Source of the DNA: an uncultured Prevotella sp.
Lineage (GTDB): Bacteria > Bacteroidota > Bacteroidia > Bacteroidales > Bacteroidaceae
NCBI GenBank assembly: GCA_900314935.1
Contig: OMXE01000021.1
Coordinates: 1 to 60,333 of the forward strand
Direction of reading: 5' to 3'
Length of the DNA: 60,333 nt
Below, piece after piece: positions 7,677 through 17,663 of the stretch. The notes below the pieces were generated by a model. That model did not search any database. It was not told the origin of the DNA and worked only from the letters and a program-made list of their open reading frames with translations. The position numbers and the translations under genes were made by a program. Each line of letters starts with the position of its first letter. The stretch's first letter is position 1.

Positions 7677-10600
7677 ATGAGAAAACAACTATTATTTTCT
7701 GTGTTGCTGACCTTAGGTGTTATGGGAGGTATCACTTGCTGTCCCACCTCAGTCATGGCATCTGTCACGCAATCTCAGACAATCAAGGTCACTGGCCAGG
7801 TTGTAGACCAAGACGGCGAACCGCTCATTGGTGCTACTGTACAGTTGAAGGGGACTCAGTCGGGTGTTATCACCGACATTGATGGTAATTTTACTATCGA
7901 TGCACCAGCCAATGGTACACTCGTGGTAAGCTACGTAGGTTTCAAGGATCGTGAGATCGCCATTAACGGGCGCGCGATCATTGAACAGATTCAATTGGAG
8001 AGCGATGCTCAGGTTCTTGATCAGGTGGTAGTGGTAGGTTACGGTGTTCAGAAGAAGGCCGACCTTACCGGTTCTGTATCTATCGTCAACGCCGACGAAC
8101 TGAAGCGCGTATCTCACTCAAACATTTCTTCCATGCTCGAAGGTAAGGTGGCTGGTGTGCAGATCACATCTGACGGTCAGCCCGGTGCCGACCCGGCAGT
8201 ACGCATCCGTGGTATCGGTTCCTTCGGTAGCACAGCTCCATTGTACGTTATCGACGGTGTTCCCATGGGAACATCAATCCGCGACTTCTCACCGAATGAC
8301 ATCGAGACCATTCAGGTGCTGAAGGATGCTTCTGCAGGTGCCATCTACGGTTCACGTGCAGCTAACGGTGTGGTTATCATCACTACTAAGGGTGGTAAGA
8401 AAGACCAGCCGCTGAAGGTTGACTACAAGGGATACTTCGGTCTGGACAAGATTCAGACGGATGTTTACGACCTGATGAATGCTGAACAGTACAGCAGGTA
8501 TCTCGGTATTGCTGCTACCAACGCAGGTATTCCCGCTCCTGGTGGATACACACTGGGTAGTGACGGTTACTATCATTTCCGCGACAATACGGACACCAAC
8601 TGGCTCGATGAGGCCTTCAAGACAGGTATCCGTCAGAACCACAGTGTTAACCTGAGCGGTGGTGGTGTTAATAACACCTATAATATAAGTCTCGACTACT
8701 TCAAGCAGAAGGGTACCTTGGAAGGCGCAGGTCCTAACTTCGAGCGTTACACTGCTCGTGTGAACAACACCATGGACATCAAGTTCGTGAAGTTCCGCAC
8801 CAGTCTGGTGTACTCTCACTCCAATCAGGACAACCTGGCTGTATCCAACGCCAACGAGTATGTTCAGGGTCTGTATGGTAACTTGGGTAACGTGCTCAGC
8901 GGTGTGCTGAATATGCAGCCCACCATCAAGGCCTACGACCCCTCTACATGGGTGCTCGATGACATGGTTGGTTCTGCCAGTGCTTACAAGTACGACGCTT
9001 ATGGCTATGGTGTGTACTATGATACCATTCATGGTGACATCTCCGCCATGAACCCGCTGCTCATTAACAAGATGCTGACCCGAAACACCATCGTTGACCG
9101 TTTCGTAGGTACTGCTTCGGCAGATGTTGATCTGTTCAACATGGTTGGCATCAAGAGCGACAATCATAAGCTCAACTATAAGATCAACCTTTCTTATAGT
9201 ACTACATCTTGCAACGACAAGACTTGGATTCCTGCATGGATCCAGAGTAACCGTGTATATCTTGCCAAGGAGAATGAGCGCCTTAGCAAGGGACATCGCA
9301 AATACACTGATGCCTTGATCGAAAACACGCTGACTTACGACGGAACCCTTGGTTTGCACCATGCTAACATCGTGGTAGGTCAGACCTTCGAGCAGGAGAA
9401 CACCAATACCCTGTCGGCTACTGGTATCAATCTCTCTGAGCCTTACTTCCTGCAGCTGCAGAATGCCAGCGACTGGATGGCCGACAGTTATGAATACAAG
9501 CATACCTTGGCTTCTTATCTTGCACGTTTGAACTACGACTTCGACGGTAAGTACCTCGTTTCTGGTATCGTTCGTCGTGACGGTAGCTCCCGCTTGTCCA
9601 AGGATATCCGCTGGGACACCTTCACATCAGTTTCTCTCGGTTGGCGTTTCGATAAGGAAGCATTCTTCCCCATCGACCGCAACATCGTGAATCTGTTCAA
9701 GCTGCGTGCCAGCTATGGTGAGCTCGGTTATGAGGCAGCCGTAGGCGATTATGCCATCCAGGCTACCATGGCTCGTAACAACATGACCTACAGCTTCGGT
9801 AATCAGGCTGTTACAGGTTCTGCTGTTTCCAACTTCGTGAACGAGAACCTCTCATGGGAAAAGAGAAAGACCATGAACGTGGGTCTTGACCTGGCTTTCT
9901 TCAACAACCGCATTGAGTTTACTGCTGAGTGGTACAAGAACAAGTCGCAGGATCTTCTCTACGGCGTTCCTGTTCCTGCCAGCGCAGGTGTGGCCAACAC
10001 ATCAGTAACCATGAATGCTGCATCCATGGAGAACAGTGGTTTGGAGTTCTCTCTTACCTATCGTAACCGTGACCATGCCCTGAAGCATGAGATCAGCGCC
10101 AACCTCAGTACACTGAAGAATAAGGTGACATCTCTCGGCTTCGGCACGGATAAGTTTATCAGTGGTGCATACATCACCGAGATCGGTCAGGAAGTTGGTA
10201 AGTTCTATGGTTGGGACTATCAGGGCATCATCCGCACACAGTCACAGCTCGACGAGCTGAACGCTTTGGCACAGGCCCAGGGTCTTGACGAGTATCAGCC
10301 GGGAGCACAGGTAGGCGACTGCTACTATCGTGACATCAACGGTGACGGTCAGATCAACGGTGACGACCAGACAGTTCTCGGCAGCGGTCTGCCCAAGGTG
10401 AACTTCGGTCTGAGTGCCCATCTGGAGTACAGCATCTTCGATCTGAGTATTTCTACATTCGGTGCACTAGGCTTCCATGTATCCGACTACCTCTATAACA
10501 TGCTGAATTCAAGCTACGGATATGGCAACAAGGATGTGGCTGTGCTGGATGCTAATCAGTGGGATGGCGGTACATACGTTTCCAGTATCCCCCGTACCTA

Positions 10601-10895
10601 TCTGTCAAACAGCGCTACATTGGCTTGGAACGATTTGTTCTGCGACCGTCAGATTCAGAATGCTGCTTATTGGAAGATTGCCAACATCGAGCTGGGATGT
10701 AACCTTCCCAACAAGTGGTTCGGCAACTATGTATCAGGTGTACGTGTTTACGTATCTGCCCAGAACCTCTATACCTTCACCGGTTACAAGGGTTACAATG
10801 TTGACTATGCAGGCGGTACGTTCACTCCGGGTTATAACTTCTGTTCTTACCCAACTGCACGAAGCTTCATGGTGGGTCTGAACTTCACCTTCTAA
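7677..10895 (+). CDS. susC-like: SusC/RagA-type TonB-linked outer membrane transporter
   Basis: 1072 residues: signal peptide, carboxypeptidase-regulatory-like domain (VTGQVVDQDGEPLIGATV), TonB-box region (QVVVVGYGVQKKADLTGS), plug domain with the conserved RIRGIGS and YVIDGVPM motifs, and a beta barrel ending in an aromatic residue (GLNFTF). It imports glycan fragments across the outer membrane with energy from TonB. ATG 7677 is chosen because it starts the signal peptide; the in-frame upstream codon at 7599 lies before the promoter. The next gene is its SusD partner. Confidence 0.95.
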   Translation: MRKQLLFSVLLTLGVMGGITCCPTSVMASVTQSQTIKVTGQVVDQDGEPLIGATVQLKGTQSGVITDIDGNFTIDAPANGTLVVSYVGFKDREIAINGRAIIEQIQLESDAQVLDQVVVVGYGVQKKADLTGSVSIVNADELKRVSHSNISSMLEGKVAGVQITSDGQPGADPAVRIRGIGSFGSTAPLYVIDGVPMGTSIRDFSPNDIETIQVLKDASAGAIYGSRAANGVVIITTKGGKKDQPLKVDYKGYFGLDKIQTDVYDLMNAEQYSRYLGIAATNAGIPAPGGYTLGSDGYYHFRDNTDTNWLDEAFKTGIRQNHSVNLSGGGVNNTYNISLDYFKQKGTLEGAGPNFERYTARVNNTMDIKFVKFRTSLVYSHSNQDNLAVSNANEYVQGLYGNLGNVLSGVLNMQPTIKAYDPSTWVLDDMVGSASAYKYDAYGYGVYYDTIHGDISAMNPLLINKMLTRNTIVDRFVGTASADVDLFNMVGIKSDNHKLNYKINLSYSTTSCNDKTWIPAWIQSNRVYLAKENERLSKGHRKYTDALIENTLTYDGTLGLHHANIVVGQTFEQENTNTLSATGINLSEPYFLQLQNASDWMADSYEYKHTLASYLARLNYDFDGKYLVSGIVRRDGSSRLSKDIRWDTFTSVSLGWRFDKEAFFPIDRNIVNLFKLRASYGELGYEAAVGDYAIQATMARNNMTYSFGNQAVTGSAVSNFVNENLSWEKRKTMNVGLDLAFFNNRIEFTAEWYKNKSQDLLYGVPVPASAGVANTSVTMNAASMENSGLEFSLTYRNRDHALKHEISANLSTLKNKVTSLGFGTDKFISGAYITEIGQEVGKFYGWDYQGIIRTQSQLDELNALAQAQGLDEYQPGAQVGDCYYRDINGDGQINGDDQTVLGSGLPKVNFGLSAHLEYSIFDLSISTFGALGFHVSDYLYNMLNSSYGYGNKDVAVLDANQWDGGTYVSSIPRTYLSNSATLAWNDLFCDRQIQNAAYWKIANIELGCNLPNKWFGNYVSGVRVYVSAQNLYTFTGYKGYNVDYAGGTFTPGYNFCSYPTARSFMVGLNFTF

Positions 10896-10947
10896 TGCAT
10901 CATTATAATATATAAGGTATATTGCATAAAAATATAAATTGACAATT

Positions 10948-12693
10948 ATGAAACTATATAAAATTTCCTTAGCTGTTCTGATGGGTGTCGCTACGCTTTC
11001 TTCTTGCGATAGTGAGTTGGACGTGACGAATCCCAACCAGCAGACTGCAGCTACCTTCGGCTTCTCAGCTGATGATCTTGAGGAGAACGTGATTGCAGCC
11101 TACAACCATATCCGTATGGAAGGTACTTATGCTCGTGTAGGCTATATGCTCGATGTTTGTCGTGGAGATGAGGTATGGAACTCCTCACAGGTTTGGTACA
11201 TGCCTTTCGATGATCTGAATGTTGCTTTCACCGATGAGATCGGACAGTGGTCTTGGCGTGACTGGTACTATACCATCAACGTAACGAACTTCACCCTTTC
11301 TCGTTGTGGCGAAGACAATAGCGCGCTCAACGAACAGATGAAGCGTATCAAGGGACAGATGCTGTTCCTGCGCGGACTGGCCTACTATAACCTGGCCGGT
11401 TACTATCAGAACCCCATCCTGATTACCGACTATGCTACCTATTCAACCCTCGATGGTCTCTATGGCACCAACAGTTCATACGATGAGGTTTGGGATCAGG
11501 TGGAGAAAGACTTTGCCGAGGCAATGACACTGCTGCCCAGTCGTGATGCTGGCGGTGAGTGGGCAAAGGGTCGTGCCACCAGTGGTGCTGCAGCCGGTTT
11601 CTATGCTCGTGCTCTGATGATGCGTCACAAGTACAACGATGCACTGACCGTTCTGAGGAACATCATCAATGGTCAGTACGGCAGCTATAAGCTGATGGCT
11701 AACTATGGTGATAACTTCCGCGAGGGAGCTGCTTACGAGAATAACGACGAGAGCTTGTTTGAGGTTCAGTATCTGGACTTTGGTACACAGGGTACCGATG
11801 ATGAGTGGACACCTGTGAACACCAGTCCGAACGCTACTCAGGGACATGCTATCGAGAGTAACTTTGGTCCTGGCGACTTCGGTGGATGGGCCGACCTCTC
11901 TGCTTCACCTTGGCTCTATAACCTGTTCAAGGCAGAAAAGACCACCAATGGTACGCTTGACCCGCGCCTTTACTGGACTATCGGTACCTACGAGACCGAC
12001 TGGGACGGATTTGAATATGGTAATGTGTGCTATGCTACGCCGATGACTGCTGATGCACCCGTTGTTACCAACAACAACTACGGCGGTCTGCCAGTAGCTA
12101 AGAACACCAACTTCCGCACAGGTATCTACGACAAGGTGGTGACTGGTCTGCATTGCGGTATCAACCTGCGCCTTATGCGCTACAGCGATGTGCTGCTTCG
12201 TGCTGCTGAGTGCGAGAACGAAGTGAACGGTCCTACCCAGCAGGCTATTGATTGGATCAACCAAGTTCGTCAGCGTGCCGGTCTGGCCGACCTGAAGCTG
12301 GCTGATTTCAACAGTAAGGATAAGTTGTTCGAGCAGATTGCCAATGTGGAGCGTCCGAAGGAATTCGGTTGCGAGTATGGACGTGGCTTCGACCTCATCC
12401 GTTGGGGATTCTTCTACGATGGCGGTCGTCTGCAGCAGCTCAAGGAGCACGGAACCTTCCGTCGCACCAACGACAGGTCAAGAGTGAAGGAGGCTGTAAG
12501 CTACAGTGGAATCGCTGCCGGCGATACAGAGCTGAAGAGCTCTTACGATACATGGATCCAAGGTCATGAGTTCTTCCCCATCTATCAGGGAACACTGAAC
12601 GACAACCCCAACCTTGTGGGCAACTCGGCTAACAACAGTACCAGCAATGCCGACAAGCTTTACGGACCGGTACATCCGGTTGTGGGCCTCTAA
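10948..12693 (+). CDS. susD-like: SusD/RagB-type surface glycan-binding lipoprotein
   Basis: 581 residues. The lipobox (ATLSSC) predicts a lipoprotein displayed on the cell surface. The TPR-like helical scaffold (MLFLRGLAYYNLAGYYQNP) and the C-terminal LIRWGFF and EFFPIYQGTLNDNPNL motifs mark the RagB/SusD family. It caps the SusC barrel and captures the substrate. ATG 10948 is preferred over the TTG nine bases upstream. It starts 52 bp after susC. Confidence 0.95.
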   Translation: MKLYKISLAVLMGVATLSSCDSELDVTNPNQQTAATFGFSADDLEENVIAAYNHIRMEGTYARVGYMLDVCRGDEVWNSSQVWYMPFDDLNVAFTDEIGQWSWRDWYYTINVTNFTLSRCGEDNSALNEQMKRIKGQMLFLRGLAYYNLAGYYQNPILITDYATYSTLDGLYGTNSSYDEVWDQVEKDFAEAMTLLPSRDAGGEWAKGRATSGAAAGFYARALMMRHKYNDALTVLRNIINGQYGSYKLMANYGDNFREGAAYENNDESLFEVQYLDFGTQGTDDEWTPVNTSPNATQGHAIESNFGPGDFGGWADLSASPWLYNLFKAEKTTNGTLDPRLYWTIGTYETDWDGFEYGNVCYATPMTADAPVVTNNNYGGLPVAKNTNFRTGIYDKVVTGLHCGINLRLMRYSDVLLRAAECENEVNGPTQQAIDWINQVRQRAGLADLKLADFNSKDKLFEQIANVERPKEFGCEYGRGFDLIRWGFFYDGGRLQQLKEHGTFRRTNDRSRVKEAVSYSGIAAGDTELKSSYDTWIQGHEFFPIYQGTLNDNPNLVGNSANNSTSNADKLYGPVHPVVGL

Positions 12694-12740
12694 ACAAAGG
12701 TAAGTAAGTATAATAGTAACATAGTAAAAAAGATATCATT

Positions 12741-14657
12741 ATGAAATACAATAAATTAGCAACTGTCCTTTGTTCAGCCGCCTTAGGGCTACTGGCTCTG
12801 ACGAGCTGTGAGGGCGGTGACCTGTTCGGCATTAACTCTCCCGACTGGCTGTCGTCAAAGGCTGACTCTATTGCTGCTGAGAAGGCAAAGAACCAGGGTG
12901 GTGATGAGATCATCGAAGGTATGCAAGAGGACGTCTATACCATTGGTGCTACTGACTATAGTACGGGTTGGTGGGCACAGTTCTCTAAGTATTATCAGGT
13001 TCGTGAAGGTGAGAAGTGGATTGCACAGTTCAATCTGAACATCAATCCCAGTGCCACGAATACGTACAAGAACTTCGCCATGATCATCTGTAATGATGAG
13101 GATCGCGGTGCTGCTAACTATAAGGAATATGGAGCCATCCGCTACGACTATCAACCCAGCGGAAACTCTGAATGGGGTGATTATATCGACCGTAGTCTGG
13201 CTACAAGCGATCTGGAGTTCCAGACCGATACTGACACGGGTGTTGACAAGCTTGGCGGTAAGGTGACACTGACCGTTGACCGCACTGAAGGCGGACTGGT
13301 GGTTACCATGACCAACGGAACGATCACAAAGACCTATACCCAGAAGTCGCCACTGGCGAACCTCAATGCTGATGCTTCGAACACAACCATCCGTTGCTTC
13401 CTCGTTCCCGAGGGTTCATTCATCAACTGGCTTGGTTCTACTGTAGAGCCCATCGGTGGATTCACTTCCAGAGAGGATAAGCAGCCGCTGTCTATGACAC
13501 TCAATGGCGTACCTAAGAAAGTGCTCCAGGGCACATCATTGGAGGATGCCTTTGCCAATGTAACCGCTACGATCCAGTTCGAGCAGGAGGTTTCAACTAT
13601 TGTTAAGTATGCTGACCTTACCTTCCAGGCTGTTCCTAACATGAACTCACTGGGTAAGAAGACCCTCATTGCTGCCTATGCCAAGACCTTCAAGGGCGAG
13701 GCTGCCGCTGCACCGGTTATCGGTACGGCTGAGTTCGAGGTGGTTGACAAGCTTTACACTTCAATAGGTGCTACCGATAACTCTACCGGTTGGTGGGGCG
13801 CTCACTCTGAGAATATCAAGGTTGGACCCAAGGAGACCTTCGTTTCTACCTTCACCAACTATACCTCTGGCGCTAACAACTGGAACAACTTCGTGATTGT
13901 TCTCTGCAAGGCTGACAATACGGAGTATGCTGTGGTTCGTGCCGACAACTATGGTTGGGGTAATGGATATGAAGCATGTACACCGAGCGGTGGACAGGCT
14001 GACTGGGGCGCATGGCTCGCTGCCATGGACGGTGCCAAGGTAACTACTTACGTAACGAACAATGGCGATGGCACTGCTGATGTCAAGGCTGTGATGGTTG
14101 GAAACGACGGTAATACCTATATCCAGGAGTACACAGGCATCAACACCGTTGATCCTAACGACTTCTACTTCCGTTATACCGTTGACGGCTGTCACCTTGA
14201 GTTCGACGAGGTGCTGGGCGAAGAGGATAACTCTACTGGTTGGTGGGCTGCCCACTCTCAGGATATCAAGGTTCCTGCAGGTAAGACCTACACCACTCGC
14301 TTCAAGAACTTCACCAATGGTGCTAACAACTGGAATAACTTCCTCGTTGTTCTTACCCGTCAGGACAATAGTGAGTATGCCGTACTCCGCGCCGATAACT
14401 ACGGCTGGGGCGATAGCTACGAGGCTTGTACGCCAAGTGGCGGACAGAGCGACTGGGGTGCATGGCTCTCTGCAATGGACGATGCTGTAGTAACCGTATC
14501 GGTAACCAACCATGGTTCATCTGCCGACGTCAAGTGCGTCATGGTGGGCAACGATGGCATTACCTATTATCAGGATTATATCGGTCTGAGTCCTATCGAA
14601 GGCGATAACTTCCGCTTCCGCTTCACTACTGAGGGTGGACACCTGGTATTTGAATAA
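12741..14657 (+). CDS. triple-repeat surface glycan-binding lipoprotein (SusE/F position)
   Basis: 638 residues with a lipobox (LALTSC). Three copies of a domain of about 145-165 residues are recognisable, each opening with a DxSTGWW motif at about residues 68, 343 and 492. Copies 2 and 3 are nearly identical, sharing GANNWNNF, RADNYGWG and EACTPSGGQ. Between copies 1 and 2 lies an Ig-like segment (about 240-335). Abundant Trp and Tyr suggest a carbohydrate-binding beta sandwich. The position after susD is that of surface glycan-binding proteins. I do not recognise a named family with certainty; glycan binding is inferred from context and composition. Confidence 0.8.
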   Translation: MKYNKLATVLCSAALGLLALTSCEGGDLFGINSPDWLSSKADSIAAEKAKNQGGDEIIEGMQEDVYTIGATDYSTGWWAQFSKYYQVREGEKWIAQFNLNINPSATNTYKNFAMIICNDEDRGAANYKEYGAIRYDYQPSGNSEWGDYIDRSLATSDLEFQTDTDTGVDKLGGKVTLTVDRTEGGLVVTMTNGTITKTYTQKSPLANLNADASNTTIRCFLVPEGSFINWLGSTVEPIGGFTSREDKQPLSMTLNGVPKKVLQGTSLEDAFANVTATIQFEQEVSTIVKYADLTFQAVPNMNSLGKKTLIAAYAKTFKGEAAAAPVIGTAEFEVVDKLYTSIGATDNSTGWWGAHSENIKVGPKETFVSTFTNYTSGANNWNNFVIVLCKADNTEYAVVRADNYGWGNGYEACTPSGGQADWGAWLAAMDGAKVTTYVTNNGDGTADVKAVMVGNDGNTYIQEYTGINTVDPNDFYFRYTVDGCHLEFDEVLGEEDNSTGWWAAHSQDIKVPAGKTYTTRFKNFTNGANNWNNFLVVLTRQDNSEYAVLRADNYGWGDSYEACTPSGGQSDWGAWLSAMDDAVVTVSVTNHGSSADVKCVMVGNDGITYYQDYIGLSPIEGDNFRFRFTTEGGHLVFE

Positions 14658-14683
14658 TGCATAATGAATAATGCATATTGCAT
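14656..14683. repeat. heptamer array (AATGCAT) across a stop/start junction
   Basis: Four 7-bp units (AATGCAT, AATGAAT, AATGCAT, ATTGCAT) begin inside the stop codon of the preceding gene and end two bases before the ATG of the next. The array supplies a spurious in-frame ATG at 14664. Confidence 0.75.
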
Positions 14684-14684
14684 C

Positions 14685-16448
14685 ATGAGAAAGTATATCT
14701 TTGTACTTCTGACGGCACTGGCTCCTATGAGTGCACTGGCCTACATGCTGAATCGCGTCAGCGTGCATGACCCGAGCATCGTGTGGGAACCAGTGTCCCA
14801 GACGTACTACATCTTTGGTTCCCACCGGGCTGCCGCCAAGACGGCCGACTTGATGAGCTGGTCGGCTTTTCAGGCTCCTTGGGCTACAGCTTCCAGTAAC
14901 AATGCAGCCAACAGCGCCGCCTTCACCACACCGCAGGTGACAAAGATCAAGAAGGGTGGAGTAGAGTACGACTTCAACTTCAATGCTTTTAATTGGTCGA
15001 AGCGTGGTAATGCGGGCTACAATGTCGATGGAAACATGTGGGCGCCCGATGTGATATGGAACAAGGTCTTGAATAAATGGTGCATGTACCTGAGCGTCAA
15101 TGGCGATAACTGGTATTCCAGCATCATCCTGCTCACGGCTGATAACATCGAAGGACCTTATTTGTATCAGGCCCCGGTGGTGATGAGTGGTTTCCATACC
15201 GGTAGCGCCTATAAGGATTCCGACCTGGAGCTGGTCATCGGCACACAGTCGTCTCTGCCCGAGCGCTACGCTGTGGGCAACAGATGGGGCAATCGCTATC
15301 CGAACTGTATCGACCCCTGTGTGTTCTACGATGAGCAGGGTAAGCTGTGGATGTCGTACGGCTCATGGAGCGGTGGTATCTGGATGCTGGAACTCGATGA
15401 GAATACAGGATTGCGCGACTATGATGTAGAATATCCGCTGACTGGCTCGGGCGACGGTATTACCATCGATCCTTACTTCGGTAAGAAGATAGCAGGTGGA
15501 TACTATGTATCGGGCGAGGCCAGCTACATCGAGTATATTGGTGGTTATTACTACCTGTTTGTTACCTATGGCGGACTGGCTGCCGGTGGTGTGGCAAACG
15601 AATATAACAACGGTGGTTACCAGATGCGTGTGTTCCGCTCGGAGAATCCCGACGGACCCTATATTGATTCGCGTAACAACAGTGCTGTATTCTCATCATA
15701 TCTGCTGAACTTCGGTGCGAAGGAGAACGATAATAACCGCGGTGTCAACATCTTCGGTGCTTATACCTCGTGGGGAAGCACGGCAAGAGGAAACCTTGGC
15801 GAGCGGTCGCAAGGTCATAACTCCATCATCGCCGCTGAAGACGGTCGTACCTACCTGGTTTATCACACCCGTTTCCAGAACTGGGGTGAGGCTCATCAGG
15901 TGCGTGTCCACCAGGTGTTCCAAAGCAAGAACGGATGGCTGGTGGCTGCTCCCTTCGAATATACTGGCGAGCAAGTGACGAGTGCCGATATAGCCACTAC
16001 ACAGCAGATAGCTACCGACCGTATTGCGGGTAAGTACAAGTTGCTGATTCATCGCTACAAGTTGGATCATACCAAGAAAGAGATAGCTGAGCCTACCGAT
16101 ATCGAACTCAAGAGTGATGGTACCATAGCAGGTGCAACTACAGGTACGTGGAAGATAGAGGAGGGCACATCCTATGTAACCTTGAAGATAGGTAACACCT
16201 ACTATCATGGTGTCATGGTGGAGCAGACGCTGGAATCTACCGACACGAAGGTTCCTGCTTTCACGGCTGTGGCTGCCAATACTGGTGAGACAGCATGGGG
16301 TTATCAGACCGAAGCTACCACGGGCATAGTAGGAGTGCATTTTGATGATAACGATCAACTCTCAACTTACGACCTTCAGGGTCGTCGCGTAAACAGCAAT
16401 TCTAAAGGATTAATTATCCGGAACGGCAAGAAATACATAGCAAAATAA
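14685..16448 (+). CDS. GH43 endo-arabinanase-like enzyme with C-terminal extension
   Basis: 588 residues. Signal peptide, then a five-bladed GH43 propeller. The catalytic base is in VHDPSIV (near residue 29), the pKa-modulating Asp in NCIDPCVFYD and the acid Glu in YVSGEASYIEY. The YYIFGSH-x3-AKT-x-DLMSW stretch and the extra C-terminal beta domain resemble Abn2-type endo-1,5-alpha-L-arabinanases. The last residues (LQGRRVNSNSKG..IIRNGKKYIAK) look like the sorting tail of Prevotella surface proteins. ATG 14685 is chosen because it begins the signal peptide; 14664 lies in a heptamer array. Predicted role: cutting arabinan backbone at or near the cell surface. Confidence 0.82.
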   Translation: MRKYIFVLLTALAPMSALAYMLNRVSVHDPSIVWEPVSQTYYIFGSHRAAAKTADLMSWSAFQAPWATASSNNAANSAAFTTPQVTKIKKGGVEYDFNFNAFNWSKRGNAGYNVDGNMWAPDVIWNKVLNKWCMYLSVNGDNWYSSIILLTADNIEGPYLYQAPVVMSGFHTGSAYKDSDLELVIGTQSSLPERYAVGNRWGNRYPNCIDPCVFYDEQGKLWMSYGSWSGGIWMLELDENTGLRDYDVEYPLTGSGDGITIDPYFGKKIAGGYYVSGEASYIEYIGGYYYLFVTYGGLAAGGVANEYNNGGYQMRVFRSENPDGPYIDSRNNSAVFSSYLLNFGAKENDNNRGVNIFGAYTSWGSTARGNLGERSQGHNSIIAAEDGRTYLVYHTRFQNWGEAHQVRVHQVFQSKNGWLVAAPFEYTGEQVTSADIATTQQIATDRIAGKYKLLIHRYKLDHTKKEIAEPTDIELKSDGTIAGATTGTWKIEEGTSYVTLKIGNTYYHGVMVEQTLESTDTKVPAFTAVAANTGETAWGYQTEATTGIVGVHFDDNDQLSTYDLQGRRVNSNSKGLIIRNGKKYIAK

Positions 16449-16452
16449 CCAT

Positions 16453-17502
16453 ATGAGGACATCAGTTATTACGCTGATGCTGTTCGTCTTAGGTACCACG
16501 GTAACGGTGCAGGGACAACAGCATCCCAGGAGGAGTTTGTCCTTTACCACGGACACGCCAATGGTTCATGACCCTGTCATGGCCTATGAAGATAGTACTT
16601 ATTATTTATTTGCTACAGGAATGGGCATTCAGCAGATGACATCGAAGGATCGTCATTCGTGGACCGTCTTGAGGGAACCGGTGATGACGGTTATTCCTCA
16701 GTGGGCGCACGACTCAGTACCGGGGTTCACACAACATGTATGGGCTCCCGATATCATCCGCTGGCGTGGTCGTTGGTGGATGGCTTATAGCTGCTCCACC
16801 TTCGGCAGGAACGGTTCGGCCATCGGTCTGCTGTCTGCCCGTTCACTATCTTATCCCATCTGGAACGATGAGGGCTGTATTGTTACTTCCCGCGAGAATC
16901 GTGACAACTGGAACGCCATCGATCCAAACTTCGTCATCGACGATCAGGATCAGCCTTGGCTCGTCTGGGGCTCGTTCTGGGATGGTATCCAACTGGCACG
17001 ACTGGATACAACGATGCATATCGCCAAGGGGGAGAAACCACGCACCATTGCCCGTCGGTATAACTTGAATAACCCTACGGCCAAGGCTGCCCTGCCCATC
17101 AATCCTAATCCTCCCAAGAATCCTACATCCGATTTCGCGGGTCCTAATGCCATTGAGGCTCCGTTTATCTTCAAGCACGATGGTTGGTATTATCTGTTTG
17201 TGTCGTGGGATTACTGTTGTCAGGGCTCCAAGAGTAACTACCGGGTGGCTGTGGGGCGCAGCAAATCTGTGGAGGGTCCATACCTCGACCGCAAGGGTAT
17301 CGACATGCGCTATGGCGGTGGTAACCTCTTCCTCGAAGGCGACAAGACAAACTATGAGGCTGCCGGTCATTGTGCCGTGTATCACCTCGACGACCAAGAT
17401 ATCTTCATCTGTCATGGGTACAGTGTTGTCCAACAGGGCGCATCGGTGTTGATTCAACGTCCCATCAGATGGACGGAAGATAACTGGCCGGAATTACAAT
17501 AA
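16453..17502 (+). CDS. GH43 arabinan endo-1,5-alpha-L-arabinosidase
   Basis: 349 residues with signal peptide. The GH43 acidic triad is visible: Asp in MVHDPVM, Asp in NAIDPNFV and Glu in AIEAPFIF. The motifs HVWAPDI, PWLVWGSFWDGIQL and SWDYCCQG-x-SNY are characteristic of secreted or periplasmic endo-arabinanases. It starts four bases after the previous GH43 gene and is the last gene of the locus; a strong terminator follows. Together the two enzymes indicate linear or debranched arabinan as substrate. No arabinofuranosidase (GH51) is seen in this window. Confidence 0.88.
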   Translation: MRTSVITLMLFVLGTTVTVQGQQHPRRSLSFTTDTPMVHDPVMAYEDSTYYLFATGMGIQQMTSKDRHSWTVLREPVMTVIPQWAHDSVPGFTQHVWAPDIIRWRGRWWMAYSCSTFGRNGSAIGLLSARSLSYPIWNDEGCIVTSRENRDNWNAIDPNFVIDDQDQPWLVWGSFWDGIQLARLDTTMHIAKGEKPRTIARRYNLNNPTAKAALPINPNPPKNPTSDFAGPNAIEAPFIFKHDGWYYLFVSWDYCCQGSKSNYRVAVGRSKSVEGPYLDRKGIDMRYGGGNLFLEGDKTNYEAAGHCAVYHLDDQDIFICHGYSVVQQGASVLIQRPIRWTEDNWPELQ

Positions 17503-17526
17503 CTCAAGTTCATGATAGTATCTCTT

Positions 17527-17555
17527 GCCCCCTCTCTCATGAAGGGGGCTTTTTT
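17527..17555 (+). terminator. intrinsic terminator of the arabinan locus
   Basis: GCCCCCT (17527-17533) and AGGGGGC (17543-17549) form a perfect stem with a 9-nt loop, followed by a T-run. Confidence 0.9.
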
Positions 17556-17663
17556 ATGAAGATGAATGATACGAGAATTCGCTTTTAACATACTTTATAT
17601 CGGCTATTCCAATTATTCTTCCTATTTTTGTAACTGTTTTAGTAATCAACAGCTGAAAGACAT

